The translations under genes were made by a program, and so were the position numbers. 64,000 bases of DNA from Cristatella mucedo. Lineage: Eukaryota > Bryozoa > Phylactolaemata > Cristatellidae. Position 1 is the first letter of the stretch; every line of letters starts with the position of its first letter. The stretch spans positions 2,675,393 through 2,739,392 of the forward strand of contig WPIO01000044.1 of NCBI GenBank assembly GCA_009760855.2, written 5' to 3'. Of the stretch, positions 1-10,356 are shown piece by piece. The notes beneath the pieces were generated by a model, which saw only the letters and a list, made by a program, of their open reading frames with translations, was not told where the DNA came from and made no database searches.

Positions 1-1
1 C

Positions 2-253
2 GAATATTCAGAAGACTCAATCGATGATCCTGATTACGATCCAGAAATGGAAACTGAAATAAAATCTGAATCTTACGACTCTGAAGAGACTTCATACGTT
101 GATACTGAATCAGAAGACGAAGAATTAGATTTAGAAGAACTTCTATTTGGTAAGCATTATGAAGAACTCAGTGAAGATGAAATTAAATCATATGAAAGCT
201 TTCTACATGAAAAGGTATGTGGTGTAGATGAATCTGAAGGAGAAGAGAATTAA
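2..253 (+). CDS. Small acidic protein, 5' end beyond window (element A)
   Basis: The frame is open to the window edge, so the true start lies to the left; the first internal Met is at 47. The product is dominated by Glu, Asp, Ser and Tyr, with a conserved LEELLFG-type stretch near residue 45 of the visible part. Clear relatives lie at 35495-35839 and more loosely at 12404-12594 and 60935-61134, always beside a polymerase gene or the next small gene. No enzymatic motif is visible. An acidic partner for a basic protein or a host transcription factor is possible, but this is inference from composition only. Confidence 0.6.
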   Translation, partial: EYSEDSIDDPDYDPEMETEIKSESYDSEETSYVDTESEDEELDLEELLFGKHYEELSEDEIKSYESFLHEKVCGVDESEGEEN

Positions 254-290
254 TGTCAATTAAATAAAATTATCCTTTCGTATATAGAAA

Positions 291-579
291 ATGGATGTCT
301 CAAGAATTTTAAGTTGTGAACAAACTAGAGAAATTGCAAAGAAAATCTGTCTTCAAAAGCTTAAAAGAGAATATCAAAGAATAGTCAAACATTCACTTGA
401 TAAATATTATTCCAGATATTATTCCAGATATTGATAGTTCATATATTAGTATTCTTATAGATATATGTGACACGTGCGATAAACTAATGGAAAGTCGTAG
501 CAAGATAAATGGGATGCTTATAGAAGCAAACAAAAATCTAAAACCCCAAAAAACAAAACCAGGTGTACAAATTAATTAA
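291..579 (+). pseudogene. Small helical protein (MDVSRILSC type), frameshifted
   Basis: The start follows a TATATAGAAA motif. The N-terminus (MDVSRILSCEQ) and the C-terminal part (DICDTCDKLMESRSKINGML) match the genes at 35252-35527 and 60635-60910. A short direct duplication of attattccagat near 406-430 breaks the frame, so the two halves are read in different frames. The family is about 90 residues, mostly helical, with a basic C-terminal tail. Function is unknown. It lies between the acidic gene and the 635-1150 gene, as in elements C and D. Confidence 0.6.
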
Positions 580-634
580 TAATCTTAATCTTAAAATCTG
601 TGTGCATGTAATTTTTTTATTATTATATAGGAAA

Positions 635-1150
635 ATGGCAGAAGTTACTGATCCAATGCTTGCAACTACAGCTGTTGCACTTAAATCATACATCGACTAT
701 CTTGGTTAATCGAGAATGATGGTATATGATGAACAACAACTCAATTCTGATATATCATATATGACTGATACGTCTGCTAAGAAATTCTATCTCAATGAAG
801 CAGATAATGAAGTGCAAAAGTTTATTAGTGCTGGTCAAACTGAGGTTCTATCAGGTCTTGAGACAAGAGTTAGATCTAAGATTGATGCTCTTTTTGATGA
901 TCCTAATGAAATTGCAGGTTACACGACTTGGATTACGACACAACTTCCAACTCTGTCTACAGTTATATCTGGAGTATCTGGAGTTAAGCCTGACATTTCT
1001 GGAATTGTTAAAGATGAGTGTTATGCAGTTCTTCTTGATATTTCTGATGGTATGAGTGCTAAACAAAAAGCCGCAGTGGCAGCAAAAGCAGCACTAGAAC
1101 AACCACAACCTGATCCAAATCACTGTTTAATTAATTTAACTAAAACATAA
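635..1150 (+). pseudogene. MAEVTDP-type helical protein, one premature stop
   Basis: The start at 635 follows ttatataggaaa. An in-frame TAA at 707 interrupts codon 25; the rest is open to 1150. Relatives are at 34168-34647 (uninterrupted, 159 residues) and 59143-59646. The family is largely alpha-helical, with Asp/Glu/Ser-rich segments, a conserved DECYAVL stretch and an Ala/Lys-rich tail. No known domain is recognised. It belongs to the run of small genes between the fibres and the polymerase. Confidence 0.55.
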
Positions 1151-1166
1151 AAAGAATATATAGAAA

Positions 1167-1275
1167 ATGAGAGTTGAGACAAGAAGTAAAGACTGTCATG
1201 AAGAAGTACAAGGTTAACAGTATTTAAGCTTTAAAATCTGTTCTTATCCAATGGGTAGAATTGAAGACATCAGAT
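1167..1275 (+). pseudogene. Truncated copy of the 58695-59105 gene
   Basis: A TATATAGAAAATG start is followed by VETRSKD and later ICSYPMGRIEDIRS, both shared with the minus-strand gene at 58695-59105. A TAA at codon 17 and loss of the remaining ~90 residues make it a remnant. A LINE fragment begins where the similarity ends. The function of the family is unknown. Confidence 0.5.
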
Positions 1276-1398
1276 CAAATTGGCTTTGCCAGCATATCTC
1301 CAGTTGAATCAGCTCGAAATCTAGGTGTCATATTCCAAAGCGACCTCTCGTTAGACGACCATATCAGCTCCACAGTCAAATCTGCCTATTTTCACCTT
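1276..1398 (+). mobile_element. LINE reverse-transcriptase fragment
   Basis: About 40 codons read SPVESARNLGVIF then DHISSTVKSAYFHL, the pattern found at the end of the palm/thumb of L2/CR1-clade LINE reverse transcriptases. Neither LINE end is present. It sits where the rest of the preceding small gene and the fibre 2/3 genes would be expected, so a deletion accompanied the insertion. Confidence 0.6.
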
Positions 1399-1419
1399 TT
1401 TTTCTATAACCTAAAATTT

Positions 1420-2220
1420 CTATACAATACTAACCATAAAATCTATAAAAGTAATTCCACTTGCAACTGTAAACTTATCAATAGCATATCTACATGTTCC
1501 ATCAATATTAATTATTAAAACTATTGTACCACTTACACCATAAGTATTATCAGTAGTTAATTCTACATAAGAATTAGTTTTATCAGTTGCATACATAATA
1601 TTAGATACCATACTAAAATTAGGTAATACTCCTGGAAAGAATGTTTTAAGATTAGTTGCATATGCGATAACGTTCCCTGTTTGTGCAATAACTGGCATAT
1701 CTCCAGGTGTAAGTTGTTGAGGTTGAAATGCATTTCCTGTACTTCCATTAGCAGTACTAGAACTCAAAGCTATATATATAAATGATACTTGTTTAGTACT
1801 ATCAACATATTGTTTTCTTACTACATCAGAATCTTTTGCATTTATAATATTCTTATTTCCCATATCAATACTTGATATTGCTTTACCTTGAAATACTGGT
1901 GTCATACTTTTTAATAATCCATAGTTTATTATTTTATAAGGTCTTAGATCTGAATAGACAGTTCCATCAGCAGAATTACCAGATATACCATAAACACTCT
2001 TACAATTCAATTGTGATTTCATTATTGCACCTTTTTAAGGTAATAAATCAGTTAGACTTGATACTGTTGCTAATTCTCTTGAACCAGCACTTGAACTAAG
2101 AACATAATCTAGTCTTATAGCGTCACCACTATTAACAGGAAAGCCTAAATTAGTTATTCTATTCTTATTTGCATTAAGATCAGTATAAATATTTCCATTA
2201 ACTTTTCTTACTTTTTCGAT
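1420..2220 (-). pseudogene. Fibre-like protein 1 (element A copy)
   Basis: It is homologous to 31424-32287 and 55969-56813. The N-terminal part holds the fibre repeat signature (a DLNAN-R-NLGFPVN-DA-RLDY pattern); the C-terminal half is a beta-rich, Asn/Thr/Ser-rich head candidate. The ATG used by the other copies is ATC here (2218-2220), and an in-frame stop lies at 2035-2037. A middle segment present in the relatives is missing around 1770. It is divergent to the membrane-protein gene at 2233, as in C and D. A virion surface role is inferred from the repeats. Confidence 0.6.
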
Positions 2221-2232
2221 TACTTATAATAC

Positions 2233-4314
2233 ATGATGAAAAAAGCAAGAGCAAGAAGACGTAAAGGTGTTGGTGAAGATGTCAAAGGAGTTTCTACAGC
2301 TAAAGATGTAATAGAAGGTGTTAAAACTGCGACAAATGTGGGTGAAAAAGTCATTACAAAAGTGGTTCCAAAGATTGCTGCGAAATTATCATTAGGAGCT
2401 TCTGAAAAGATTGCTACATTAGTACCTAAAGTTGTACAATCTCTTTAAGCAATTGGTGCTGATGCTAATGTTTTAGGAGGATTCCTTTCTGGAATTACAA
2501 GGATTGTAGATCTAGGACTATTTGTTAAAGAAATTGTAGATGATATCAATTCTGGAAAATATGGACAAGTGCTTTGGAAAACAATGTCAGAGAAAAAAAG
2601 ATTAGAAAAGATTATTGCATCTTTATAATTCAGTCTTAAAATTACTGATAATTTAATTGCTGCAGAAAAAGACTTATATCCTTGGTATTGGAATCCAAGT
2701 GAATTCTTAAGTGACGTCATTGGAGAAAAAGTAGAATGAGATGCTGCTCAATCAGGTCCTAAATCTTGGTCAAAGAATTTCTTAGAAGTAAGATCTGGAG
2801 GCTTTTTACCTGCTATACCTGCTATCATTACAGCCATTGCAGGAATTGTTGCTGGTGTTGGAACAGGTGTTTCAATTGCTGTTGCTATTGCAGGTCTAAT
2901 AAAGAAGTTAATAGATGAGACGATGTTTACAGGAAAAGCACCTCCAATGAGAACACAAAAGGAAAGAATGTAATGTATCTCCGTCAGTAACTCCACAAAG
3001 TCAAAAAGACCATGTGGGTGTTACGCAGGAGAGTTTTGTATAGCACACTCACAGCCTAAGCGGCTTTCGGTACGCATTCGGTAGCCAACAGACTTCGTCT
3101 CACGCAACAAAGAGAAAGTGGTGAAGCATAGCAGAGTCAGAAGACCAGTTGAGGTAGTGAGTAGCATAGAAGTAGCAGTTCAGGACCGCTGAAAAAGATG
3201 TGCCATAGTCGGCAGTAGGAGAGTAGATGTCGTTGCGTAATAATTGTGGAAGCGAGTTCCACAGTCTAGGACCTGCAGAGCTAAAGCTTCTGTCGCCAAC
3301 TGTCTTTAAGCGGAGGAATGGGACAGCTAATTTATTGTCCACACAGGACCTGAGGGCGCGAACAGGCTGAAACTGATGCAGCAGTTCAGCTAGGTACGAA
3401 GGAGCCAAGCCGTTACGGGCCTTGTGGGTCAGCGTAAGAACTTTGCTCTGTATCCTTTGCTCAACCGGCAACCATCCTAGCTCTTTCAGCAAAGGTGACA
3501 CGTGCTCAAACCGCTGGGACTTGAAGACCAGCCTTGCAGCCATATTCATAGTCCGCTGTAGTGGCATAATAGCTTTCTTTGGTAGCCCAGCCAAAAGGGA
3601 ATTACAATAATCAAGCCGAGACAGAACTAAAGAGCTAGTTAAATTTTTTACAAGCCACTGTGGGAGACAGCTTCTAATCTTGGATAGGGATCGGATGTGA
3701 TGGCTATCTGTAGAGGCAGTCTTCTGAATGAAGCTTTTGAAATTGAGGCAGCTGTCGAACACGACATCTAGATTACGAGCAAGTGGTGACGGCCGCACAA
3801 TAGCATCACCTATTAGAACAGCAAAGCCTTTTAATCCAGCCACACGCTTAGGGTGTCCTATGAGAAGCAGTTCGATTTTATCGTCATTTAATTTCAGGAA
3901 GTTTTCCGACATCCAGGATCGAATATCGGCAAGGCAAGCATTCAGTATGCTTTAACATTGCAAAACATTGTCTAAAAAATGCTATTACTGATTTGAGGAA
4001 CATGATATTATTGATAAAAAAAGGAATTGATATTGATGTTTCTGGAAAGGTATAGAATTCAGAAGAACAGATTGGATTATTTTGATAAAGGAATTAGATT
4101 AGTTGATAGCAAAGGAGTGGACTACTCACCAGAACTAAGGAGAGATATAAGAAAAGTAGAATCTTCAACGGTTGGTGGAAAAAAGACTTGTGATCATAAG
4201 GCGGAGTCAGCAATGCTACTTAGTATTGTCTATGCTAGAGGTGCTAGTCAGGAAGAGATACCTAGAGAAGTACTGAAATTAAGAGATGAGTTAAAACAAA
4301 GGTGTAGTAACTAA
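2233..4314 (+). pseudogene. Membrane-segment protein, broken by stops and a LINE
   Basis: It matches the minus-strand genes at 30022-31128 and 54855-55955. It has a basic N-terminus (KKARARRRK), an Ala/Val/Lys amphipathic region, and a strongly hydrophobic stretch (AIPAIITAIAGIVAGVGTG) at about residue 200, followed by a C-terminal ~100-residue charged region. Stops occur near 2446, 2626 and 2737, and LINE-a replaces a short piece of the gene at about 2972-3975. A virion or host-membrane interaction protein is a guess from the hydrophobic segment. Confidence 0.6.
2972..3975 (-). mobile_element. LINE-a, 5'-truncated L2/CR1-type retrotransposon
   Basis: The minus-strand frame 3100-3912 encodes the C-terminal part of a LINE reverse transcriptase, with LSRLDYCNSLLAGLP, LGWLPVEQRI and FSSAGPRLWNSLP blocks. 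The 3' terminus (minus strand) ends TTACTGACGGAGATACA, identical to the end of the copy at 5197. The 5' part is missing. It interrupts the viral membrane-protein gene. This long open frame is retrotransposon and not viral. Confidence 0.8.
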
Positions 4315-4345
4315 TATATCTTTAAATTATTTTAATTTATATAGA

Positions 4346-5552
4346 ATGAGTTATTTCGAAACGAAACTAGCTTTATCTGATCATCAACTGAAGCAAATAC
4401 ATAAATCAACTGAACCAATCTCAATTCGCTTGAAACACTCTGATCTTTCTGGAAGTATTCCAATTCTTCTTACTAGTACTCAACTAGCAAGAATTAAAAA
4501 GACTAAAACAAAAGGTATTTGATTGCACTTGAATATTTCACTGAAGCAATTAAAAGCAAATAGAAAAACAGGAAGTGGTCTCGTAGATTTGATCAATAAA
4601 CTAACTGGGAATCGTGAAATGCAAATGAAACTCCCAAAAGGAGTACAATCAGAAGAGGCTCCAGGTGGATCATTCAATGGTACTGGAAAATGTAGCTATG
4701 TCGGGCCTGGCACCAAATTTACTTAAAGGATGAATGCATGCTACGAGGGGGGTCAATGCTCTAGTCAATTCATACCTAGCTGAACTGCTGCATCAGTTTC
4801 AGCCTGTTCGCTCCCTCAGGTCCTGTGTGGACAATAAATTAGCTGTCACATTCCTTTGCTTAAAGTCAGTTGGCGACAAAAGCTTTAGCTCTGCAGGTCC
4901 TAGACTGTGGAACTCGCTTCCACAATTCTTGCGCAACGACAACTACTCTCCTACTGCCGACTATGACACATCTTTTTCAGCGGTCCTGAACTGCTACTTT
5001 TACGCTACTCACTACCTCAACTGGTCTCCTGACTCTGCTATGCTTCCCACTTTCTCTTTGTTGCGTGAGACGAAGTCTGTTGGCTACCGAATGCGTACTA
5101 AAAGCCGCTTAGGCTGTGAGTGCGCTCTACAAAACTCTCCTGCGTAACACCCACATGGTCTTTATGACTTTGTGGAATTACTGACGGAGATACATTACAA
5201 ATTGGCTTTAATCCACAATCATACGCATACCGAGACTTCATCAGGTCCCGAACCAAAACGTACAGAAACAAGAAATTTACCTGATTTAGTTTTAGAAGAA
5301 TCAGCTGCACGAATAGTATTAGATCCCAGACAACCTGCATACGTTCGTGAAGATGCAAAAACGGTGGCAGCGATCATGGCTGCTAAAACCAAATTAGGAC
5401 TTGGACTTATCGGTGGAAGTATGTTGGACAATTTGTTTGCAATGAAGTTCTTCAAAGACAAATTAAAAAATCCATCAAGTATAAGTAAGATAACAAATTA
5501 TGCAAAGAATCTTGTTGATAAGATGTTAGCTATAACTAGAAAAAATATATAA
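4346..5552 (+). pseudogene. Phospholipase A2-domain protein (element A), LINE-interrupted
   Basis: The start follows tatatagaATG. An N-terminal ~58-residue segment (LALSDHQLKQIH, EPISIRLKHSDLSG) is followed in the same frame by the phospholipase part, split only by a TGA at 4520. The calcium-loop motif YVGPG is visible near 4699-4713, then a TAA at 4724. LINE-a (about 4757-5197) removes the segment carrying the start of the catalytic His-Asp helix, and the gene resumes with PEPKRTETRNL. See the 28582-29417 copy for the more complete domain. Confidence 0.7.
4757..5197 (+). mobile_element. LINE-a 3' end, second copy
   Basis: It carries the same SYLAELLHQFQPVR and FSSAGPRLWNSLPQ blocks and the same 3' end (ACTGACGGAGATACA) as 2972-3975, but on the opposite strand. 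It is severely 5'-truncated and sits inside the phospholipase gene. Two insertions of one LINE family within 2 kb in opposite orientation imply independent events. Confidence 0.75.
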
Positions 5553-5606
5553 AAAAATTTAAATAACTAATCTAATTTTTGTTTTGTTTTATGTGTCATA
5601 TATTTT

Positions 5607-6111
5607 TTATCTAGTAATCAGCAGGATTGAATTTATGTTGCCCTTGTTTTTATCGACATTATAAACTTTAACTTGTTCAAGCTTCAATCTAATATTAAGT
5701 CTTTCTTCTGAATTATAAGTATCTTTAGTTACGTACCCTCCATCAAGAATTCCAGTAACAGCAAAGTTATTACCAAATTTTTGAATTACTTTAGCAACAC
5801 TACTGAATTTCATTTGTTTGTTCTTTTGATCAAAAAAATTCCTTGGTTTAGTACCAAATGCAATTCTTATACCAATAGTTGAACGACTAGACATATCATA
5901 ACCACTGTATTCAAGCTTCATAATTGCTCTATCAGCAACATTTTCTAGCACAGGTCTAATATCTTCAGTGATACAGATCCATGCATTGAAGTATGGTTTA
6001 GAATCTTTACTAATTTTCTCTTCCATATGAATACGAGCAGGTCATTACCAAATTTCCTTTAGGAATTACACCAGAAGAATTTTCAAGTACTACGAATTTT
6101 TTGTTATCCAT
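5607..6111 (-). pseudogene. Unknown ~155-residue protein (ILDGSY family), frameshifted
   Basis: Relatives are at 28060-28513 and 52445-52932. Conserved blocks are VVLEN near the start, KISKDSKPYFN, FFDQKNKQ, FAVTGILDGGYV and DTYNSEERL. The alternating beta-rich pattern with many Lys and Asn could suit a nucleic-acid or capsid accessory protein, but no family is recognised. The frame is lost between about 6026 and 6050. It is convergent with the phospholipase gene and tail-to-head with the zinc-ribbon/protease gene. Confidence 0.55.
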
Positions 6112-6140
6112 TTCTATACAAGGAAAAGAAAATGTTTAAA

Positions 6141-7345
<1,205 letters not shown>

Positions 7346-7382
7346 ATCTATTATAATATAGAAAAAATGTCGCAAGTTACCA

Positions 7383-7655
7383 ATGTTGGATCAAACTGGA
7401 AATAGAATAGGTTATGCAACACCGTTAAAAACTTTTATTCCGGGTTCAGTAAATAACTTTGCTCTGATATCTAGTGTGCTACGGTCTACAAATACTACTG
7501 GAGTATTCCTTGATTTAACAAGTGACAATACTTATGGTGTATCAGGATTATTAGTTTTAGTAATAAATATTGATGGATCATGTAGTTATGTTATTAACAA
7601 TTTTATTGATGCAAGTAATGCAATCTATTGATTTTCTTGTTAGTATAGTATAGAA
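7383..7655 (+). pseudogene. Fibre 1 C-terminal head fragment
   Basis: The frame YATPLKTFIPG, TSDNTYGVSG, VLVINIDGSC matches the C-terminal third of fibre 1 at 32040-32270 and 56590-56800. Its start is joined to the first few codons of a packaging-ATPase gene (tatagaaaaaATG at about 7350-7370), so positions around 7378 are a rearrangement junction. A promoter-like gtatagaaATG for fibre 2 follows at 7648, as in intact copies. Confidence 0.6.
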
Positions 7656-8345
7656 ATGTCATTAGGATATCGTAAAAAGGCTGCACATTCAAAAAATTAC
7701 ATTCGAAAGAGTGGTGATATGATGTCTGGGTCTTTAAATATGAATCAGAATTTGATTAAAAAAGTTGGAGATTCTGTTGACTCTCGAGATGCGGTAAATA
7801 GAAAATATATATACAAAAACTTTGTTATTAAAATTTATAGAGGAACAACTGCCGATTGAGATATAAACATGAATAATCATTGACTAATATATCTTGCTAA
7901 TCCTATCAATCCAAGTGATGCTGCTACAAAAGATTATGCTGATACTAAACTGTCAAAAACTGGTGGAACTATTGCTGGTGTGCTAACTGTAAATGGCATA
8001 CTAAGCATTGCTAATCCACCAACTTCACTTTCATCATCTGATGTTGCAATTGTTGCTTATATGGATGCTAATTTTGTAAAGCAGAACAATGGATCAGTTA
8101 ATAGTGATTTAGATATGAATGGTTATCTAATTATTATAAAAAGTGATCCTGTTGCTCTGGTTGATGGAGTAAATCTTGGTTATCTAAATAGAATATCTGA
8201 TGGAAATGTAGGCACTATAAGATTCAAAGTAATTATTCATGGGTCACTAATTACAGATATTTATGGTAAAACAGCTAATGGAAGGTGGATTACTAACATT
8301 GGTAATTTTACTACTCCAAGAGGACTATTTGTAGTAAGCGTCGCT
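7656..8345 (+). pseudogene. Fibre-like protein 2, truncated
   Basis: It starts at the ATG after gtatagaa. It contains the fibre repeat three to four times: a GD-SGSLNMN-NLIK-VGD-VDS-DAVNRKYI pattern, then the ANPINPSDAATKDYAD unit, then the DLDMNGYLI unit. Stops lie at 7857 and about 7884. Similarity to 56838-57695 continues to about 8345, where gypsy sequence begins. These units resemble phage and virus tail-fibre repeats that form trimeric shafts; that function is inferred. Confidence 0.6.
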
Positions 8346-8515
8346 GCTACCGAGGTGTGAAGCGATCGGATGAGGAAACGATTGCGTAAACGATCGGGCG
8401 ATGATCGGTGAGCACCGAGAAAGCCCGGCCTTCCACAAAGTAGCGGAAATGTCGGAGCGAAGAGTAAATAGCGAGAAGCTCACGGTCGAAAGTCGAGTAG
8501 CGAGATTCCGCGGGT
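8343..8515 (-). mobile_element. Ty3/gypsy RNase H fragment
   Basis: The minus strand reads ESRYSTFDRELLAIYSSLRH, then FVEGRAFSVLTDHRPIVYA, a hallmark of the RNase H domain of Ty3/gypsy Pol. Its G/C content is far higher than its neighbours. It is wedged between fibre 2 and a polymerase fragment and is inverted relative to the gag-pol piece at 10357-12078, which stops before this domain. It may be a displaced piece of the same element. Confidence 0.7.
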
Positions 8516-8532
8516 GAGAAGGGCAATTGTAA

Positions 8533-9205
8533 AATAAGATTGTTTTGTAAGAGATGTCTTTCAAGATTCTATGAGGAGGAGAAATTAAATAAACACATTT
8601 CTGATTGAAATTCAGAACATTGTGGAACATCAAGAATAAAATGCCTTCAGCTAATACAAATAAAGATAGTACAGGAGATTTAGTTATGTTTAGAGATTTT
8701 AATAAAGTGATTAGATCGCCATTAGTTGCATATGCAGACTTTGAATGTTTATTAGGATCTATTGATAAACCAGAGGAGTCAATAAATGAATTAGTTAACC
8801 AACATAAACCTTGTTCTGCTGCTTATGTAATTATAAATCATGAGGGGAATGTTGTATCAAAATATAAACAAACTGTTGGCCCTGATTGCATTAGTAAATT
8901 CATTCTCTCTTTAAAAGAAGATTGTAAAGAGCAAGTAGAGAAACTTATAGAACTACTTGAAAGTTTTTGATAAAACAACTATGACATTTGAACAAAAAGA
9001 TTACACATATATATACACATACATACATACATTACACACATATATATATATATTATACATCTGTTTGTTGGATCTGTGGAAAGTGTTTAAAAGAAGAATT
9101 AAAAGTATTGGATCATTGTCACCTTACTTGTAAATATCGAGGTGCTGCACATGATGGTTGTAATAAAAAACTAAGAATTTGTCCAAAAATATTTAAACTT
9201 CCATT
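8533..9205 (+). pseudogene. POLB: DNA polymerase B N-terminal fragment
   Basis: Visible in order are a Cys2-type zinc finger (FCKRCLSRFYEEEKLNKHIS), the exonuclease I motif YADFECLL near 8725, a CSAAYVI block, and after a microsatellite a CWICGKCLKEELKVLDHCHL zinc-binding block with YRGAAHDGCN. This order matches the corresponding part of the minus-strand polymerases at 36001-39756 and 61165-64000. The start, the C-terminal polymerase domain and all palm motifs are absent here. Confidence 0.75.
8990..9058. repeat. (CATA)n/(TA)n microsatellite
   Basis: Alternating acacatatatatacacatacatac and tatatatata units interrupt the polymerase fragment exactly before its CxxC zinc-binding block, replacing codons present in other copies. 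Confidence 0.8.
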
Positions 9206-9209
9206 TTAT

Positions 9210-9358
9210 AAAATGTAAAACACCTACAGACAGTATTCATGAGGAGTATGTTAAAGTAGATAGCACAAAAAGACCTAGAGGAATGACTAAAGCAATTTGT
9301 ACAATTTGTGAACATAAGAAATCAAAATTTGTTAGACTTAAAGGAGAAAATGTTGGTA
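9210..9358 (+). pseudogene. Zinc-ribbon fragment of the protease fusion gene
   Basis: The frame KCKTPTDSIHEEYVKVDSTK then ICTICEHKKSKFVRL matches the N-terminus of the zinc-ribbon/protease genes (7345, 27127, 51723). It is joined directly to polymerase sequence on the left and ATPase sequence on the right, so it is a junction product. Confidence 0.6.
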
Positions 9359-9518
9359 TGATATTGATAGGAAACAATTCAAAGATTGGGTTAACTCTTG
9401 CACGAGAAACTGTTTTGAATATTGTGTCATAGACTTAACTAAAACTGAATCGGAAGGTATATTTTGGTCGGTTGATTCAACTGGAAAGCAATTAACTACT
9501 ATTTTTAATTCTTTATAG
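9359..9518 (+). pseudogene. ATP: Packaging ATPase C-terminal fragment
   Basis: The frame DIDRKQFKDWVNSCTR and CVIDLTKTESEG matches the last ~55 residues of the ATPase genes at 26439 and 51024. The stop at 9516-9518 and the following start (9529) preserve the compact junction with the next gene seen in elements C and D. Both Walker motifs are absent. Confidence 0.65.
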
Positions 9519-9528
9519 ATATAGCAAA

Positions 9529-9882
9529 ATGATAAACGGAAAGATTTATTCAAGCAGGAAACCTTACAAAGGAATGTTCATGAAGCACTCGACTATGAAG
9601 AGAAACTAGAAAACCTACAAGACTTAAGAGATGCGAATATTCTACAAAACGACCAAGAAATTCAAAGACTTGAAAGCAGATATATCTGCTAGAGATGCAG
9701 TTGAACACCAATTAAACCAGCAAGCACTAGAAAGATCAACAGATAATTCAGGTAATGTTGTTATTGAAAAACTTGAAAGAGTTAGACCAAAACTTGTAAT
9801 GCAGATGGAGAACAAAAACCAATTACACAAATTAACAGATAAAGCTTTGGAATATAAATTTGAACTAGACTTAGTTGCTTGA
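9529..9882 (+). pseudogene. N-terminal part of the unknown ~330-residue protein
   Basis: It begins MINGKIY like the minus-strand genes at 25417-26426 and 49872-51014. The conserved RDAVEHQLNQQALERSTDN block and a PKLVMQME segment are present, in two frames because of small indels near 9580-9650. The C-terminal ~200 residues are missing; major-capsid sequence in the opposite strand follows. Confidence 0.6.
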
Positions 9883-9883
9883 T

Positions 9884-10020
9884 TGAGTGCTGTGATTGTA
9901 ACATTTTCATAGCGTCTAAAACTGTAGTTTAGTCTAATTTTCTTTGATCTCTCACTTGAGATATCTGCAAGTGCTCTTTGGATACTTTCTTTTGGTACAA
10001 CACATGGAACGACAAGTCTG
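9884..10020 (-). pseudogene. Major capsid protein fragment
   Basis: On the minus strand this reads PKESIQRALADIS and RRYENVT, matching the region of the capsid gene at about 22000-22120. Only about 45 codons remain, flanked by genes that are not its normal neighbours. Confidence 0.55.
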
Positions 10021-10241
10021 TCTTCAAAAATTAAAACGAGCTGATCACAGAATTGTTAAGCATTCACTTGATAAACTTATTCCTGATTTAGATGATTTTT
10101 TATTAGCGTTCTTGTAGAGATTTGTGACACATATGATAAACTAATGGAGTGTCGTAGTAAAATAAATTCAACGTTGTCAGAAGCAGATACAAAATCAAAA
10201 ATCGAAAACTCTCAAAATGTCATTTTGTTAAATTTGTTTTA
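10014..10241 (+). pseudogene. MDVSRILSC-type small protein fragment
   Basis: VCLQKLKRADHRIVKHSLDK and IPDLDD match 35252-35527 and 60635-60910. The first ~15 codons are replaced by capsid sequence, and a one-base change near 10098 shifts the frame. Confidence 0.5.
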
Positions 10242-10254
10242 GTTTTATATAGAA

Positions 10255-10335
10255 ATGAGTATTGAATCAGTAGAGAATGATATTGATAGAATTATATGCT
10301 GTGAAACATCTAGAAGGAAAAGCGAACTGTCCTAA
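10255..10335 (+). pseudogene. Small-gene stub next to terminal repeat
   Basis: A ttatatagaaATG start opens a 26-codon frame (MSIESVENDIDRIICC) that resembles the starts of the small proteins at 34976-35215 and 60380-60598. It runs into the terminal-repeat sequence after about 24 codons. Confidence 0.45.
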
Positions 10336-10356
10336 TAGGGTACTTTTCTTACAACA
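10330..10356 (+). repeat. Terminal-repeat-like sequence, copy 1
   Basis: The 27 bp end in AGGGTACTTTTCTTACAACA. They recur at 39907-39933 with one mismatch. Both copies abut Ty3/gypsy gag at neighbouring codons (right flank CGCCGGCTT here; left flank CTTCGC, minus strand, at the other). In the gypsy reading direction the two are inverted relative to each other, as expected for the two ends of an inserted element. Confidence 0.65.

Noticed and set aside
3100-3912. Long open frame (270 codons) as a possible new viral gene
   Set aside because: Its blocks (SRLDYCNSLLAGLP, SSAGPRLWNSLP) are those of LINE reverse transcriptases and it recurs at 4757-5197.
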